Positions 48,421 through 57,345 are shown, counted from the stretch's first letter. The stretch: DNA of 64,000 bases from Methylobacterium sp. FF17 (GCF_025813715.1 NZ_CP107532.1:1612001-1676000); one strand, 5' to 3'. Notes: generated by a model from the letters alone, not told the origin. A program made the numbers and translations.

Positions 48421-48461
48421 GTTCTTGGGGAGAGGGGGCGGCGGAAGCCTCCCGCAAGAAC
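48421..48461 (+). terminator. Long hairpin after lldD
   Basis: GTTCTTG-GGGAG (48421-48432) pairs with CTCCC-g-CAAGAAC (48449-48461), a twelve-base-pair stem with a single bulged G. No T run follows; G-rich sequence does. It begins 47 bases after the lldD stop. Confidence 0.55.
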
Positions 48462-48525
48462 GAGGGGGGGCCGACCGACAACCCCGGTTCGATCGTGGAG
48501 CGCGTTGCGGGCGCGGCCCCGCAGC

Positions 48526-48546
48526 GATCAACCGGATCCGGTCTGC
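48526..48546. repeat. Second copy of the GATCAAYCGGAT element
   Basis: GATCAACCGGATCCGGTCTG matches 28878-28897 (GATCAATCGGATTTGGTCTG) at 17 of 20 positions, and CGGATCCG is itself palindromic. It lies in the lldD-moaE spacer. Two intergenic copies in one window suggest a dispersed repeat family. Confidence 0.5.
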
Positions 48547-48641
48547 TCCACGAACCCTCGATCCCGCTCACCCCGTGGCGACGGCCATCCGGTTCGCGCA
48601 GGCGCCCGGCGCGTCGGGCCGGCCTTCGCGAACGTCGCGTC

Positions 48642-49097
48642 TCAGGCCCAGCGCGCGGCGGCCGCGTCGTCGGCCTCCGTCGCCTCGACCCAGCCGCCGG
48701 TGGTGCCGTCGGCGAGGTGCTCGCGCTTCCAGAAGGGCGCCCGCGTCTTCAGGTAGTCCATGAGGAAGCTCGCGGCCTCGAAGGCCGCGACCCGGTGGCT
48801 CGACGCGGTGACCACGAGGACGATGCCGTCGCCCGGCGCCACGAGTCCGTGGCGGTGGATCACGCGCACCCCCTGGAGCGGCCAGCGCGCCCGCGCCGTC
48901 TCGACCACGCGCGCGATCTCGGCCTCCGCCATCCCGGGGTAATGCTCGAGTTCGAGGCCGTTGAGCCGTCCGCCCTCGTCGCGGCACAGGCCCGTGAAGG
49001 TGACGATGGCCCCCGCCCGGCCCCCGAGTTCGCGGGTGAGGGCGGCGATCTCGGCGCTCGCGTCGAAGGGGGCGCTCTGGATGCGGATATCGGGCAT
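48642..49097 (-). CDS. moaE: Molybdopterin synthase catalytic subunit MoaE
   Basis: A 151-residue MoaE, the large subunit that transfers sulfur from MoaD thiocarboxylate to cPMP in molybdenum-cofactor synthesis. Motifs: GAIVTFTGLCRDEGG, LELEHYPGMAEAEI, VIHRHGLVAPGDGIVLVVTA, SSHRVAAFEAASFLMDYLK, and the catalytic lysine region TRAPFWKREHLADG. GGGGGAG precedes the ATG. moaD is not adjacent here. The cofactor would serve formate dehydrogenases and other oxidoreductases. Confidence 0.95.
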   Translation of the reverse strand: MPDIRIQSAPFDASAEIAALTRELGGRAGAIVTFTGLCRDEGGRLNGLELEHYPGMAEAEIARVVETARARWPLQGVRVIHRHGLVAPGDGIVLVVTASSHRVAAFEAASFLMDYLKTRAPFWKREHLADGTTGGWVEATEADDAAAARWA

Positions 49098-49259
49098 GCT
49101 CTCCCCCTTCGAACCGGCGCCCGCGCGGCTCCGCGCCCGGGCGATAAACGCTTGACCGGGCCGGAAAACCTTGACGGGGTTCCCCGAACCTGCCCACTCG
49201 GGCGCTCTATGCCCCCGAACGCCCGGCGACGCCACCGGGCTGCGAAGGACGTGTCCGCC

Positions 49260-50279
49260 GTGACGCCAGAGCTGATCCTGCCCCATGACGGCGTCCTGCC
49301 CGTCTTCTCGGCCCGCCCGGTCTGGTGCGGTCGCGCGAGCACGGTGATCGGCGACGCCACCCTCGGGGCGCAGGCCTGGCTCGGCGACCACAGCGTGATC
49401 CGCGCCGACGGGAACCGCGTGACCATCGGCGAGCGCTTCTGGCTCGGGCACCGCTCCACCGTGCACATCGCCACCCACACCTACCCCACGGAGGTCGGCG
49501 ACCGGGTGACGGTGGGCCGCAACGCCGTGGTGCATGCCTGCACCGTCGGCTCGGACGTGGTGATCGAGGACGACGTCATCGTGCTCGACGGCGCGCGCGT
49601 GGAGGACGGCGTGCTGATCGAGGCCGGCGCCACGGTGTTTCCCCGGGCGCATCTGGCCACCGGCTTCGCCTATGCGGGGAGCCCCGCCAAACCCGTGCGC
49701 CCGGTCTCCGGGCCGGAGATCGCCGAGCGGGCCGAACGCCTGCGGGAGGCCTCCGGCGACCTGCCGCCCGCACCGCCCGCCGACGAACCGCTGCCGGAGC
49801 CGAGCGTCTTCGTCGCCCGCACCGCGCGCCTGCGCGGCCGCATCGCCCTCGGGGCCGGGTCGACGATCCTGTTCTCCTGCGACCTGCAGGCGGAGGTCGG
49901 CCCCATCGTGGTCGGCGCCAACACCAACATCCAGGACAACAGCGTCATCCGCACGCGGGGCGAGGGCGTCGTCCTCGGGCGCGACACCACCATCGGGCAC
50001 AATGTCCGGCTCTCCGATTGCCGCATCGGCGCCCGCAGCCTCATCGGGATCGGCTGCGTCGTCGCCCCCGGCACCGTGGTGGCCGACGACGTGCTGCTCG
50101 CGGCCGGCGCCACCACCGATCCGGGTCAGCTCCTGGAGGGGGGCCATCTCTGGGGCGGGCGCCCCGCCCGCATCCTCGGGCCCCTCGACGCGGACAAGCG
50201 CACGATGATGGCCCGGGTGGTCGAGGGCTACGTGGCGCATGGCCGTGCCTACCGAGAGGCGCAGGACGCCGCGCCGTAA
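49260..50279 (+). CDS. Two-domain gamma-carbonic-anhydrase-like hexapeptide-repeat protein
   Basis: A 339-residue protein made of two successive left-handed beta-helix domains. The first (about residues 10-150) keeps gamma-CA-type histidines in STVHIATHTYPTEVG and NAVVHACTVGSDVVI. The second (about 180-330) has NIQDNSVIRTRGEGVV and TIGHNVRLSDCRIGARSLIG, where one metal histidine is Ser, and ends with the family GGHLWGGRPARILGPLD. Single-domain relatives (YrdA, PaaY) are trimers binding zinc. GTG 49260 has AAGGA ten bases upstream; GTG 49251 is also possible. Confidence 0.85.
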   Translation: MTPELILPHDGVLPVFSARPVWCGRASTVIGDATLGAQAWLGDHSVIRADGNRVTIGERFWLGHRSTVHIATHTYPTEVGDRVTVGRNAVVHACTVGSDVVIEDDVIVLDGARVEDGVLIEAGATVFPRAHLATGFAYAGSPAKPVRPVSGPEIAERAERLREASGDLPPAPPADEPLPEPSVFVARTARLRGRIALGAGSTILFSCDLQAEVGPIVVGANTNIQDNSVIRTRGEGVVLGRDTTIGHNVRLSDCRIGARSLIGIGCVVAPGTVVADDVLLAAGATTDPGQLLEGGHLWGGRPARILGPLDADKRTMMARVVEGYVAHGRAYREAQDAAP

Positions 50280-50524
50280 TTCCTGCCGAAAGTCGTTCCT
50301 TCTGGGATGTCATTACTGCCGGGATCAGGTGGCGCGGCGCGAAGCAACCACCCGGCGAACGACGCTTGTTCGCCACCGGCCGAAAGATCGTCCCGGTCTC
50401 GTCGCACTGCGATCCCGCGTGCTTTCAGACCACGCAGCCATCCCGCCGCGCGCATCCGGCCGGGAACGCTTGCCGCCGGGCGCACGTTGTTGGGCCCCGC
50501 ATGCCGTGGTGCAAGGAGTTCTTC

Positions 50525-50815
50525 ATGAAAGCCGTCACACTCGCCGTCGCCGCTACGCTCGCCCTCAGCACGGCCGCCCTCGCCGCCGGCGCGGGACCGG
50601 GCTCGGCCAACAACGCGCCGGTCCAGGAGACGCAGCAGAACGGGTCTCAGTACGGCACCACCGGTGCCTCCGGACACGCACCGGGCCACGAGATGGGCGC
50701 CACGACGGGCTCGACCGGCCGCTCCGGCACCGCGAACAGCACGGGCGCGAACGATGCCGGTTCGGGCTCCTCGCCGGGCGCGGCCGGCATGAAGTCCGGC
50801 GCCGGCAGCCGCTGA
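50525..50815 (+). CDS. Small exported Gly/Ser/Thr-rich protein
   Basis: A 96-residue secreted protein of unknown role. A clear signal peptide (MKAVTLAVAATLALSTAALA) is followed by a wholly low-complexity, cysteine-free mature part rich in Gly, Ser, Thr and Asn (HEMGATTGSTGRSGTANSTG). The AAGGAG ribosome-binding site is optimal. Similar short proteins are frequent in Methylobacterium and Rhizobiales and are often stress-linked, but nothing here indicates the function. Confidence 0.78.
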   Translation: MKAVTLAVAATLALSTAALAAGAGPGSANNAPVQETQQNGSQYGTTGASGHAPGHEMGATTGSTGRSGTANSTGANDAGSGSSPGAAGMKSGAGSR

Positions 50816-51000
50816 TCGCCGGGGGCCGACCCCGATCCGCAGGCTCGGCCTATCCTGAAACGAGAGGGCCCGGTGATCCGGGCCCCGTCTCGCGGTTCGG
50901 GCGGACCCGTCGCCGCGCGACTCCGACGCCGGAGGGGATCGGCGCAGTTGCGCACATGGTGTTCACGGGTTCGTGAGGGCCCCGGGGCCATGATTGTGCG

Positions 51001-51339
51001 ATGCACACCGATCCGCTCTCAGTCCGGAATGTCGCTTGTGCCTTCGCCCTCTACGGCCTCGGCACGTTGATGCTCGCGCCCGAGCCGAGTTGGCACACGG
51101 TCGGGATCGGGCTCGCCTGCCTCGTGGCCTTCGGCATCCTGGCGCTCGTTCCCTCCCGTAAGCCGGCGGCGCGACGCGCGAGGCCCGGACAGGCCGCGCG
51201 CAAGATCGCGCGGGTGGCCGAGATCCCGCCGCCCCCTTCCTTCCCGGCCCTCGAAGCCCCCGTTCCGCAGGGGCTCAACGACCCCCATCCCGCCGTCTTC
51301 CGCGGCCTGCGCACCCGGCGGAGCGCGCCCCCCGGCTGA
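51001..51339 (+). CDS. Small two-helix membrane protein
   Basis: A 112-residue protein of unknown function with two hydrophobic segments (NVACAFALYGLGTLMLAP and VGIGLACLVAFGILALVP), a basic region (RKPAARRARPGQAARKI) and a proline-rich C-terminus. The ATG has no strong ribosome-binding site. It is convergent with the TetR gene downstream; the two stop codons abut. Codon use looks coding, but the call rests on composition only. Confidence 0.6.
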   Translation: MHTDPLSVRNVACAFALYGLGTLMLAPEPSWHTVGIGLACLVAFGILALVPSRKPAARRARPGQAARKIARVAEIPPPPSFPALEAPVPQGLNDPHPAVFRGLRTRRSAPPG

Positions 51340-51960
51340 TCAGTCCGGCTCCCCCGCTCCGAGGAACCGGCCCACAAGGAGTCGCGCGAGGTCGCGGGGC
51401 GATTCCGGCGTCAGCACGGCGAGCTTGCGCGAGGTGGAGAGGGAGGCGAGCCCGTGCAGGCCCGCCCACAGGGTCGCCACCGCCTGCCGGCGCTCGTCGG
51501 GATCCGGGATCATCGGCCGGAGCACCGCGTCGACGAGGTCGGTGGCGCGGGCCAGGGCGCCCGCATACCAGTCCGGGAAGACCGCGTCGGGCGCGATCTG
51601 GTGCTCGAAGACGAGGCTCCAAACCTGCGGATCCGCCGCGACGAAGGCGAGGTAGGCATCGGCCACGGCGAGCGCGTTGGCCCGGGGCGATGCCTCCGGC
51701 CGCACCGCCGCCGTGAGGGTCGCGTGCAGCCGCTCCAGAGTACGGGCATTGACCCGCAGGACCACCGCGTCGAGATCCCCCACCGCGTTGTAGATCGAGT
51801 TCGGCGCGTAGCCGATCGTGCTGGCGAGCCGGCGCATGCCGAGGCCCCGCAGGCCCTCGTGCCGGACCAAGCCCTCGGCCGCGCGGGTCACCAGGGCCAG
51901 GAACTCGTCCCGGTTGTGCTCGCTGCGCGGGCCGGTACCCCGCTTTTCGGTCCGCGCCAT
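51340..51960 (-). CDS. TetR-family regulator of the acyltransferase-synthetase gene
   Basis: A 206-residue TetR regulator. The helix-turn-helix is in VRHEGLRGLGMRRLASTIGY and APNSIYNAVGDLDAVVLRVN (residues 33-72). The C-terminal domain contains VWSLVFEHQIAPDAVFPDWY and ATLWAGLHGLASLSTS, typical of the TetR_C_13/WHG group. It is divergent from a large lysophospholipid-acyltransferase gene with 176 bases between them holding two similar palindromes, so it is the likely repressor of that gene and of itself. The ATG at 51960 has GGAAGG upstream. Confidence 0.9.
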   Translation of the reverse strand: MARTEKRGTGPRSEHNRDEFLALVTRAAEGLVRHEGLRGLGMRRLASTIGYAPNSIYNAVGDLDAVVLRVNARTLERLHATLTAAVRPEASPRANALAVADAYLAFVAADPQVWSLVFEHQIAPDAVFPDWYAGALARATDLVDAVLRPMIPDPDERRQAVATLWAGLHGLASLSTSRKLAVLTPESPRDLARLLVGRFLGAGEPD

Positions 51961-51998
51961 CGTTCCCGATCCTTCCCCCGTGCGGCCCCGCACGCTCG

Positions 51999-52066
51999 AT
52001 TGCACGCTGTGCAATAGCACTGTTGCGGCCGCTCCGCTCCAGGCCTAGATTTTGAACAACGTACAA
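51999..52066. promoter_or_regulatory. Promoter with two TetR-type operators
   Basis: ATTGCAC-GCT-GTGCAAT (51999-52015) is a perfect 7-3-7 palindrome. TTGAAC-AAC-GTACAA (52052-52066) is a second copy with the form TTGnAC-N3-GTnCAA. The centres are 52 bases apart, about five helical turns. Between them is a promoter-like pair, TTGCGG (52023-52028) and TAGATT (52046-52051), spaced 17 bases and pointing at the rightward gene, so the second operator covers its transcription start. Confidence 0.7.
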
Positions 52067-52136
52067 ATGACGGGTGCTTCAGCATTTGACGCTATCGCGT
52101 CGGGCGGGCAGTCATGCGTCGTGCGAGGAGATCCCC

Positions 52137-55100
52137 ATGTTTCGGACCTTGATGACGACCCGCCGGTTCGCCCCCCTGTTCTGGTGCCAGTTCTTCTCCG
52201 CCTTCAACGACAATTTCCTCAAGAACGCCCTGGTGTTCCTGATCCTGTTCAAGGTCGGCGGTGAGGGCGGCGGCTCGCCGATGCTGGTGACGCTGGCGGG
52301 CGCCGTGTTCATCGGCCCGTTCTTCATCCTCTCCGGCCTCGGCGGCCAGATGGCCGACCGCTACGACAAGGCCCTCATCGCCAAGCGGCTGAAATTCGCC
52401 GAGATCTTCGGCGCGGCCGCGGCGGCAATCGGCTTCTGGATGCATTCCGTGCCGGTGCTGTTCGTGGCGCTCGGCCTGTTCGGCACCATCGCGGCCCTGT
52501 TCGGGCCGATCAAGTACGGCATCTTGCCCGACCACCTGCGCCGGGACGAACTCACCGCCGGCAACGCGCTCGTCGAGGCCGCGACCTTCCTCGCCATCCT
52601 GCTCGGCACCATCGTGGCGGGCCTGGCCACGGCGATGGGCGGCGGCGCGCTGGCCTTCAGCACGATGATCATGGCGTTCGCCGTGCTGTGCTGGCTCTCG
52701 GCCCGGGCGATCCCCGCCACCGGCGAGGCCGCGCCGACGCTGCGCATCGACCCGAACGTCGCCCGCTCCACGGGCGCCCTCCTGCGCGACCTCTGGCGCG
52801 ATACGCGCCTGTGGCGCGGCTCGCTCATCGTGAGCTGGTTCTGGCTGGTCGGCGCCGTGATCCTGTCGCTGCTCCCCGTCCTCGTGCGCCAGAGCCTCAA
52901 CGGCTCCGAGACCGTGGTGACCACCCTGCTCGCGGTGTTCTCCATCGGGATCGCGGTGGGCTCGGGGCTGGCCTCCTGGCTCGCCAGCGGCCGCATCGTG
53001 CTGCTGCCCACCCCCATCGGCGCCCTGCTCATGGGTGCTTTCGGCCTCGACCTGGCCTGGACCGTGGCGCATCTGCCGCCCGTCTCCGGCGAGCCCCTCG
53101 GGGCCTTCGACTTCCTGACCACCGGCACGGGCCTGCGCGTCACCTTCGACCTGTTCGCCCTCGCGGTGGCGGGGGGGCTCTACATCGTGCCGCCCTTCGC
53201 CGCCGTGCAGGCCTGGACCGACAAGGACAAGCGCGCCCGCGTCATCGGCGCCGTCAACGTGCTCACCGCCGCCTTCATGGTGACGGGCGCCCTCGGGCTG
53301 GCCGTGCTGCAGGGCGCCGGCTGGTCGATGGCCGCCCTCCTCGCCTTGCTGGGGGTGCTCAACCTCGTGGCGGGCGTCGTCATCCTGGCCGTGCTGCCCA
53401 CGAGCCCGTTCCGCGACTTCCTCTCGATCCTGTTCCGGGCCTTCTACCGCCTGGAGGTGCGCGGTCTGGAGAACGTCGAGAAGGCCGGCCCGAACGCCAT
53501 CATCGCCCTCAACCACGTCTCCTTCCTCGATGCGCCCCTGGCCCTCTCGCTCCTCGACCAGGAGCCCGTCTTCGCCGTCGATCACGGCATCGCGCAGCGC
53601 TGGTGGGTGAAGCCGTTCCTGGCGATGACGAAGGCGATGCCGCTGGACCCGACCCGGCCGCTCGCCACCCGCACGCTGATCAACGCGGTGAAGAGCGGCG
53701 AGACCCTGATCATCTTCCCCGAGGGGCGCCTCACCGTCACGGGGAGCCTGATGAAGGTCTATGACGGGGCCGGCCTCATCGCCGACAAGTCCGGCGCCAT
53801 GGTGGTACCGGTGAAGATCGAGGGCCTGGAGAAGACGGTGTTCTCGCGCCTCTCGAAGGCCCAGGTGAAGCGGCGCTGGTGGCCCAAGGTCACCGTCACG
53901 ATCCTGTCTCCGGTGGCGCTTAACGTCGATCAGGCCCTCCGGGGCAAGGCCCGCCGGCAGGCGGCGGGCGCCGCGCTGTACGGGATCATGTCCGACCTCG
54001 TCTTCCGCACCTCCGGAATCGACCGCGGCCTGATGCAGGCCCTCATCGACGCGGGCGACCGCCATGGCTGGCGCCGCACGGCGGTCGAGGACCCCACCGG
54101 CACCCTGAGCTATTCCCGGCTCGTCATGGGCGCCAACATCCTGGGGCGAAAGCTCCAGGGGCTGGGCGCCCCGGGCAAGCCCCTCGGCGTGATGCTGCCC
54201 AACGCCAACGGCGCGGCCGTGACCCTGTTCGCCCTGGCCTCGGCCGGACGGGTGCCGGCGATGATCAACTTCTCGGCGGGCGCCGCCAACATCCTGTCCG
54301 CCTGCAGGACGGCGCAAGTCGACACCATCCTGACCTCCCGCGCCTTCATCGAGAAGGGCCGCCTCGGACTCCTGGTCGAGACGATCGGGGAGGCCGTCAC
54401 CCTCGTCTACCTCGAGGACATCCGCGCCGGCATCACGACGGGCGACAAGCTGCGCGGCTTCCTGAGCCGACGCGCGCCCCTGGTCACCCGCGGCGGCGAC
54501 GACCCGGCCGCGATCCTGTTCACCTCCGGCTCGGAGGGCACGCCGAAGGGCGTGGTGCTCGCCAGCCGCAACATGCTCGCCAACACCGCGCAGGTCGCCG
54601 CCCGGATCGACTTCGGGCCGAGCGACAAGGTCTTCAACGTGCTCCCCGTCTTCCACGCCTTCGGGCTGACGGCGGGGCTGGTGCTGCCCCTGGTCTCGGG
54701 CGTTCCGGTCTACCTCTATCCATCGCCGCTGCATTACCGGATCGTGCCGGAGCTCATCTACGGCTCCAACGCCACCGTCCTGTTCGGCACCGACACCTTC
54801 CTCGCCGGCTACGCCAAGACCGCGCATTCCTACGACCTGCGTTCGCTGCGCTACGTCGTGGCCGGGGCCGAGGCGGTGAAGGAGGCCACCCGCAAGACCT
54901 GGGGCGAGAAGTTCGGCCTGCGCATCCTGGAGGGCTACGGCGTCACCGAGTGCGGCCCGGTGGTCGCCCTGAACACGCCGATGTTCAACCGCTTCGGCAC
55001 GGTGGGACGCCTGCTGCCCGGCCAGGAGTGGCGCCTGGAACCCGTGCCCGGCATCGAGGAGGGCGGGCGCTTGGTCCTGCGCGGCCCCAACATCATGCTG

Positions 55101-55547
55101 GGCTACCTGCGGCCCGAGCGGCCCGGCAGCATCGAGGCACCCCCGGAAGGCTGGCACGACACCGGCGACATCGTCGTCATCGACGCCCAGGGCTTCGTCA
55201 CCATCAAGGGCCGGGCCAAGCGCTTCGCCAAGATCGCCGGCGAGATGGTGTCGCTGGCCAGCGTCGAGGCCCTCGCGGCCGAGCTCTGGCCGGATACCCC
55301 GAGCGCGGTCGCCGCCGTACCGGATGCCCGCAAGGGCGAGCGGCTGGTGCTGTTCACGGAGCGCACGGACGCGACGCGATCCGCCTACCAGACCTTCGCC
55401 AAGGGCAAGGGCGCCCCGGACATCGCGATCCCCGCCGAGGTGGTGGTGCTCGACCGGGTGCCCATGCTCGGGACCGGCAAGGTCGACCAGGTCAGCGTGG
55501 TCAAGCTGGCCCGCGAGCGCGCGGCGGGCGAGGCGCACGCCGCGTGA
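52137..55547 (+). CDS. aas: Fused LplT-type transporter / acyltransferase / acyl-ACP synthetase
   Basis: A 1136-residue three-part protein. Residues 1-420 form an MFS transporter like LplT (RRFAPLFWCQFFSAFNDNFL, KYGILPDHLRRDEL). Residues 430-620 are a PlsC-type acyltransferase with the catalytic NHVSFLD (HxxxxD) and FPEGRLTVTG. Residues 640-1130 are an AMP-forming acyl-ACP synthetase with ILFTSGSEGTPKGVVLAS, YGVTECGP and the lysine motif GKVDQVSV. In E. coli, LplT and Aas are separate; together they flip and re-acylate lysophosphatidylethanolamine. AGGAG precedes the ATG. Likely repressed by the divergent TetR. Confidence 0.93.
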   Translation: MFRTLMTTRRFAPLFWCQFFSAFNDNFLKNALVFLILFKVGGEGGGSPMLVTLAGAVFIGPFFILSGLGGQMADRYDKALIAKRLKFAEIFGAAAAAIGFWMHSVPVLFVALGLFGTIAALFGPIKYGILPDHLRRDELTAGNALVEAATFLAILLGTIVAGLATAMGGGALAFSTMIMAFAVLCWLSARAIPATGEAAPTLRIDPNVARSTGALLRDLWRDTRLWRGSLIVSWFWLVGAVILSLLPVLVRQSLNGSETVVTTLLAVFSIGIAVGSGLASWLASGRIVLLPTPIGALLMGAFGLDLAWTVAHLPPVSGEPLGAFDFLTTGTGLRVTFDLFALAVAGGLYIVPPFAAVQAWTDKDKRARVIGAVNVLTAAFMVTGALGLAVLQGAGWSMAALLALLGVLNLVAGVVILAVLPTSPFRDFLSILFRAFYRLEVRGLENVEKAGPNAIIALNHVSFLDAPLALSLLDQEPVFAVDHGIAQRWWVKPFLAMTKAMPLDPTRPLATRTLINAVKSGETLIIFPEGRLTVTGSLMKVYDGAGLIADKSGAMVVPVKIEGLEKTVFSRLSKAQVKRRWWPKVTVTILSPVALNVDQALRGKARRQAAGAALYGIMSDLVFRTSGIDRGLMQALIDAGDRHGWRRTAVEDPTGTLSYSRLVMGANILGRKLQGLGAPGKPLGVMLPNANGAAVTLFALASAGRVPAMINFSAGAANILSACRTAQVDTILTSRAFIEKGRLGLLVETIGEAVTLVYLEDIRAGITTGDKLRGFLSRRAPLVTRGGDDPAAILFTSGSEGTPKGVVLASRNMLANTAQVAARIDFGPSDKVFNVLPVFHAFGLTAGLVLPLVSGVPVYLYPSPLHYRIVPELIYGSNATVLFGTDTFLAGYAKTAHSYDLRSLRYVVAGAEAVKEATRKTWGEKFGLRILEGYGVTECGPVVALNTPMFNRFGTVGRLLPGQEWRLEPVPGIEEGGRLVLRGPNIMLGYLRPERPGSIEAPPEGWHDTGDIVVIDAQGFVTIKGRAKRFAKIAGEMVSLASVEALAAELWPDTPSAVAAVPDARKGERLVLFTERTDATRSAYQTFAKGKGAPDIAIPAEVVVLDRVPMLGTGKVDQVSVVKLARERAAGEAHAA

Positions 55548-55755
55548 CGGCCGCGCCCCCGCTCGAAATTCGGGCGGGACGCGCGGGTTTGGGACACCAG
55601 GACAAGAGTTCTGGACTCACGGACCAAGCCTCGGCCTCACTCGGCTGAGGTAATCCTTTATGGTGGCGCACGAATCCAGGGCTTTGCGAAAAGCTCGGGT
55701 GGGGGCGAGGTCGCCTGTCCGCGTCGCGGGCAGCGCTGGATCTCGACAACCAGCG

Positions 55756-56103
55756 ATGTGCATGATGACCGCGGAAACACGCAAGATCCGACTCTACGAC
55801 GTCGTCGCCGACGACGAAGCAACCGATATGGGTAAAACCGATACCGGGTCGGCGTCCCTCGGCGGCGCGGCCACGCCCTTCAACGACAATGCGCGGGGGA
55901 TCTCGGCGCGGCCGCTTCCGCAGGAGGGGGAATCCGACGGCGAGGGGTTCACCGCCTCCGCGCCCGAGGGCACCGGCCCGGCGGCCGATGGCTCTGTCCA
56001 CGTCCGGCGGCGCGGCCCCCTCGTCACGCGCTGGATCGGTTTCGCCGCCCAGCGCCGGCGGGCACAGGCCCGGGTGAGCCGCATGCGGGACCGGCAAGCC
56101 TGA
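55756..56103 (+). CDS. Hypothetical protein
   Basis: A protein of about 115 residues I do not recognise. It starts near MTAETRKIRLYDVVADDEAT, has a variable Gly/Ser/Pro middle and ends in an arginine-rich helix-like segment (LVTRWIGFAAQRRRAQARVS). Three close ATGs (55756, 55762, 55765) make the start uncertain and none has a clear ribosome-binding site. The ORF could be extended to 55660, but that part looks non-coding. No signal peptide or membrane segment is seen. Confidence 0.5.
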   Translation: MCMMTAETRKIRLYDVVADDEATDMGKTDTGSASLGGAATPFNDNARGISARPLPQEGESDGEGFTASAPEGTGPAADGSVHVRRRGPLVTRWIGFAAQRRRAQARVSRMRDRQA

Positions 56104-56151
56104 TCCCGCACCGGCCGGACGGTCCGTCGCGACGTCGGACCGGGCGCGGCC

Positions 56152-57345
56152 TCACGGCTCGACCCGCAGTGCCTCCCCGATCCCGAGACTGACGAGGGCC
56201 TCGGCGAGGGCATCGACCTGGTCCACCGAATGGGCCGCCGAGAACGCCACCCGCAGCCGCGCGGTCCCGGCCGGGACCGTGGGCGGGCGGATCGCCACGA
56301 CGAGGAAGCCGCGCGCTTCCAGGGCGGCCGAGAGCGCCAGGGCCGTCTCCGCCTCCCCCACCAGCACGGGTACGATCGGACTCGCGGCCTCGGGCAGGCC
56401 GAGGCGGGCGGCGAAGCGGCGCGCCAGGGCCAGGGGCCGGGCCGCCCGCTCGGGCTCCGCCTCGACGATCTCCAGGGCCCGCAGCGCCGCCGCCGCCGAG
56501 GCCGGCGGCAGGCCGGTGGTGTAGACGAAGCTCCGCGCCCGGCTCGTCATCAGGTCGATCACGGCCCGCGAGGCGCAGAGATAGCCGCCATAGGATCCCA
56601 GGGTCTTCGAGAGCGTGCCCATCTCGAGGGGTGCGCGCACGCCCGCCTCCACCACGCCGAGGCCGTGGGCATCGTCCACCAGCGTCCAGGCATCGTGTTC
56701 GGCCGCGACGCGGAGGATCGCCTCGACGGGGGCCCGGTCCCCGTCCATGCTGAACACCCGCTCGGTGAGGATCAGCGCCCGTTCGTGCCGGCCGCGCCGG
56801 GCGCTCAGGAGCGCGCGCAGGTGCGCGACGTCGTTGTGGCGGAACCGCAGCATCGTCGCGCCCGCGACCTGCGCGCCCGCGAACAGGCAGGAATGTCCGA
56901 GCGCATCGACGAGGACGAGGTCCTTCGGCCCCGCCAGCGCCGAAACGATGCCGAGATTCGCCATGTACCCGCTGCCGAAGACGAGGGCCGCTTCCGTGCC
57001 CTTGTGTGCGGCCAGCCGCGCCTCCAGGGCCGCCAGCACCGGGTGGTTGCCGGTGACCAGGCGCGAGGCGCCCGCCCCCGCGCCGTAGCGCGCCAGCGCC
57101 TCCTGGCCCGCCGCGACGACGCGCGGATCGTCGGAGAGGCCGAGATAGTCGTTGCAGGAGAACGACACCAGGCTGCGCCCCCCCCGCCGGGCCGCCGGGC
57201 CGGGCCCCCGCGCGGTTTCGACGAGCCGCCTGCGCAGGGCGCGGGCATCGAGGTCGGCCAGGGTCGCGCGGGCGAAGGCGTCGAGGCTCGACGCCCCGGG
57301 GGCGGTCTCGGACGGGCGTTCGGGCGTTGCGGTCACGGAAGACAT
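56152..57345 (-). CDS. bioF: 8-amino-7-oxononanoate synthase-like PLP enzyme
   Basis: A 397-residue alpha-oxoamine synthase. FSCNDYLGLSDDPRVVAAGQ, the glycine-rich GAGASRLVTGNHPVLAALEA, ALVFGSGYMANLGIVSAL, DDAHGLGVV and the PLP-lysine motif GTLSKTLGSYGGYL are all in place. BioF condenses pimeloyl-thioester with alanine in biotin synthesis. No other bio gene is adjacent, so a related role (for example a 2-amino-3-ketobutyrate ligase-like reaction) cannot be excluded, although length and the N-terminus fit BioF. ATG 57345 follows a weak ribosome-binding site. Confidence 0.87.
   Translation of the reverse strand: MSSVTATPERPSETAPGASSLDAFARATLADLDARALRRRLVETARGPGPAARRGGRSLVSFSCNDYLGLSDDPRVVAAGQEALARYGAGAGASRLVTGNHPVLAALEARLAAHKGTEAALVFGSGYMANLGIVSALAGPKDLVLVDALGHSCLFAGAQVAGATMLRFRHNDVAHLRALLSARRGRHERALILTERVFSMDGDRAPVEAILRVAAEHDAWTLVDDAHGLGVVEAGVRAPLEMGTLSKTLGSYGGYLCASRAVIDLMTSRARSFVYTTGLPPASAAAALRALEIVEAEPERAARPLALARRFAARLGLPEAASPIVPVLVGEAETALALSAALEARGFLVVAIRPPTVPAGTARLRVAFSAAHSVDQVDALAEALVSLGIGEALRVEP

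Noticed and set aside
52092..55538. A 1148-codon antisense frame opposite aas
   Set aside because: Composition is that of a shadow frame (His/Gly/Asp/Glu-rich, no domains), and the sense strand has three intact domains.
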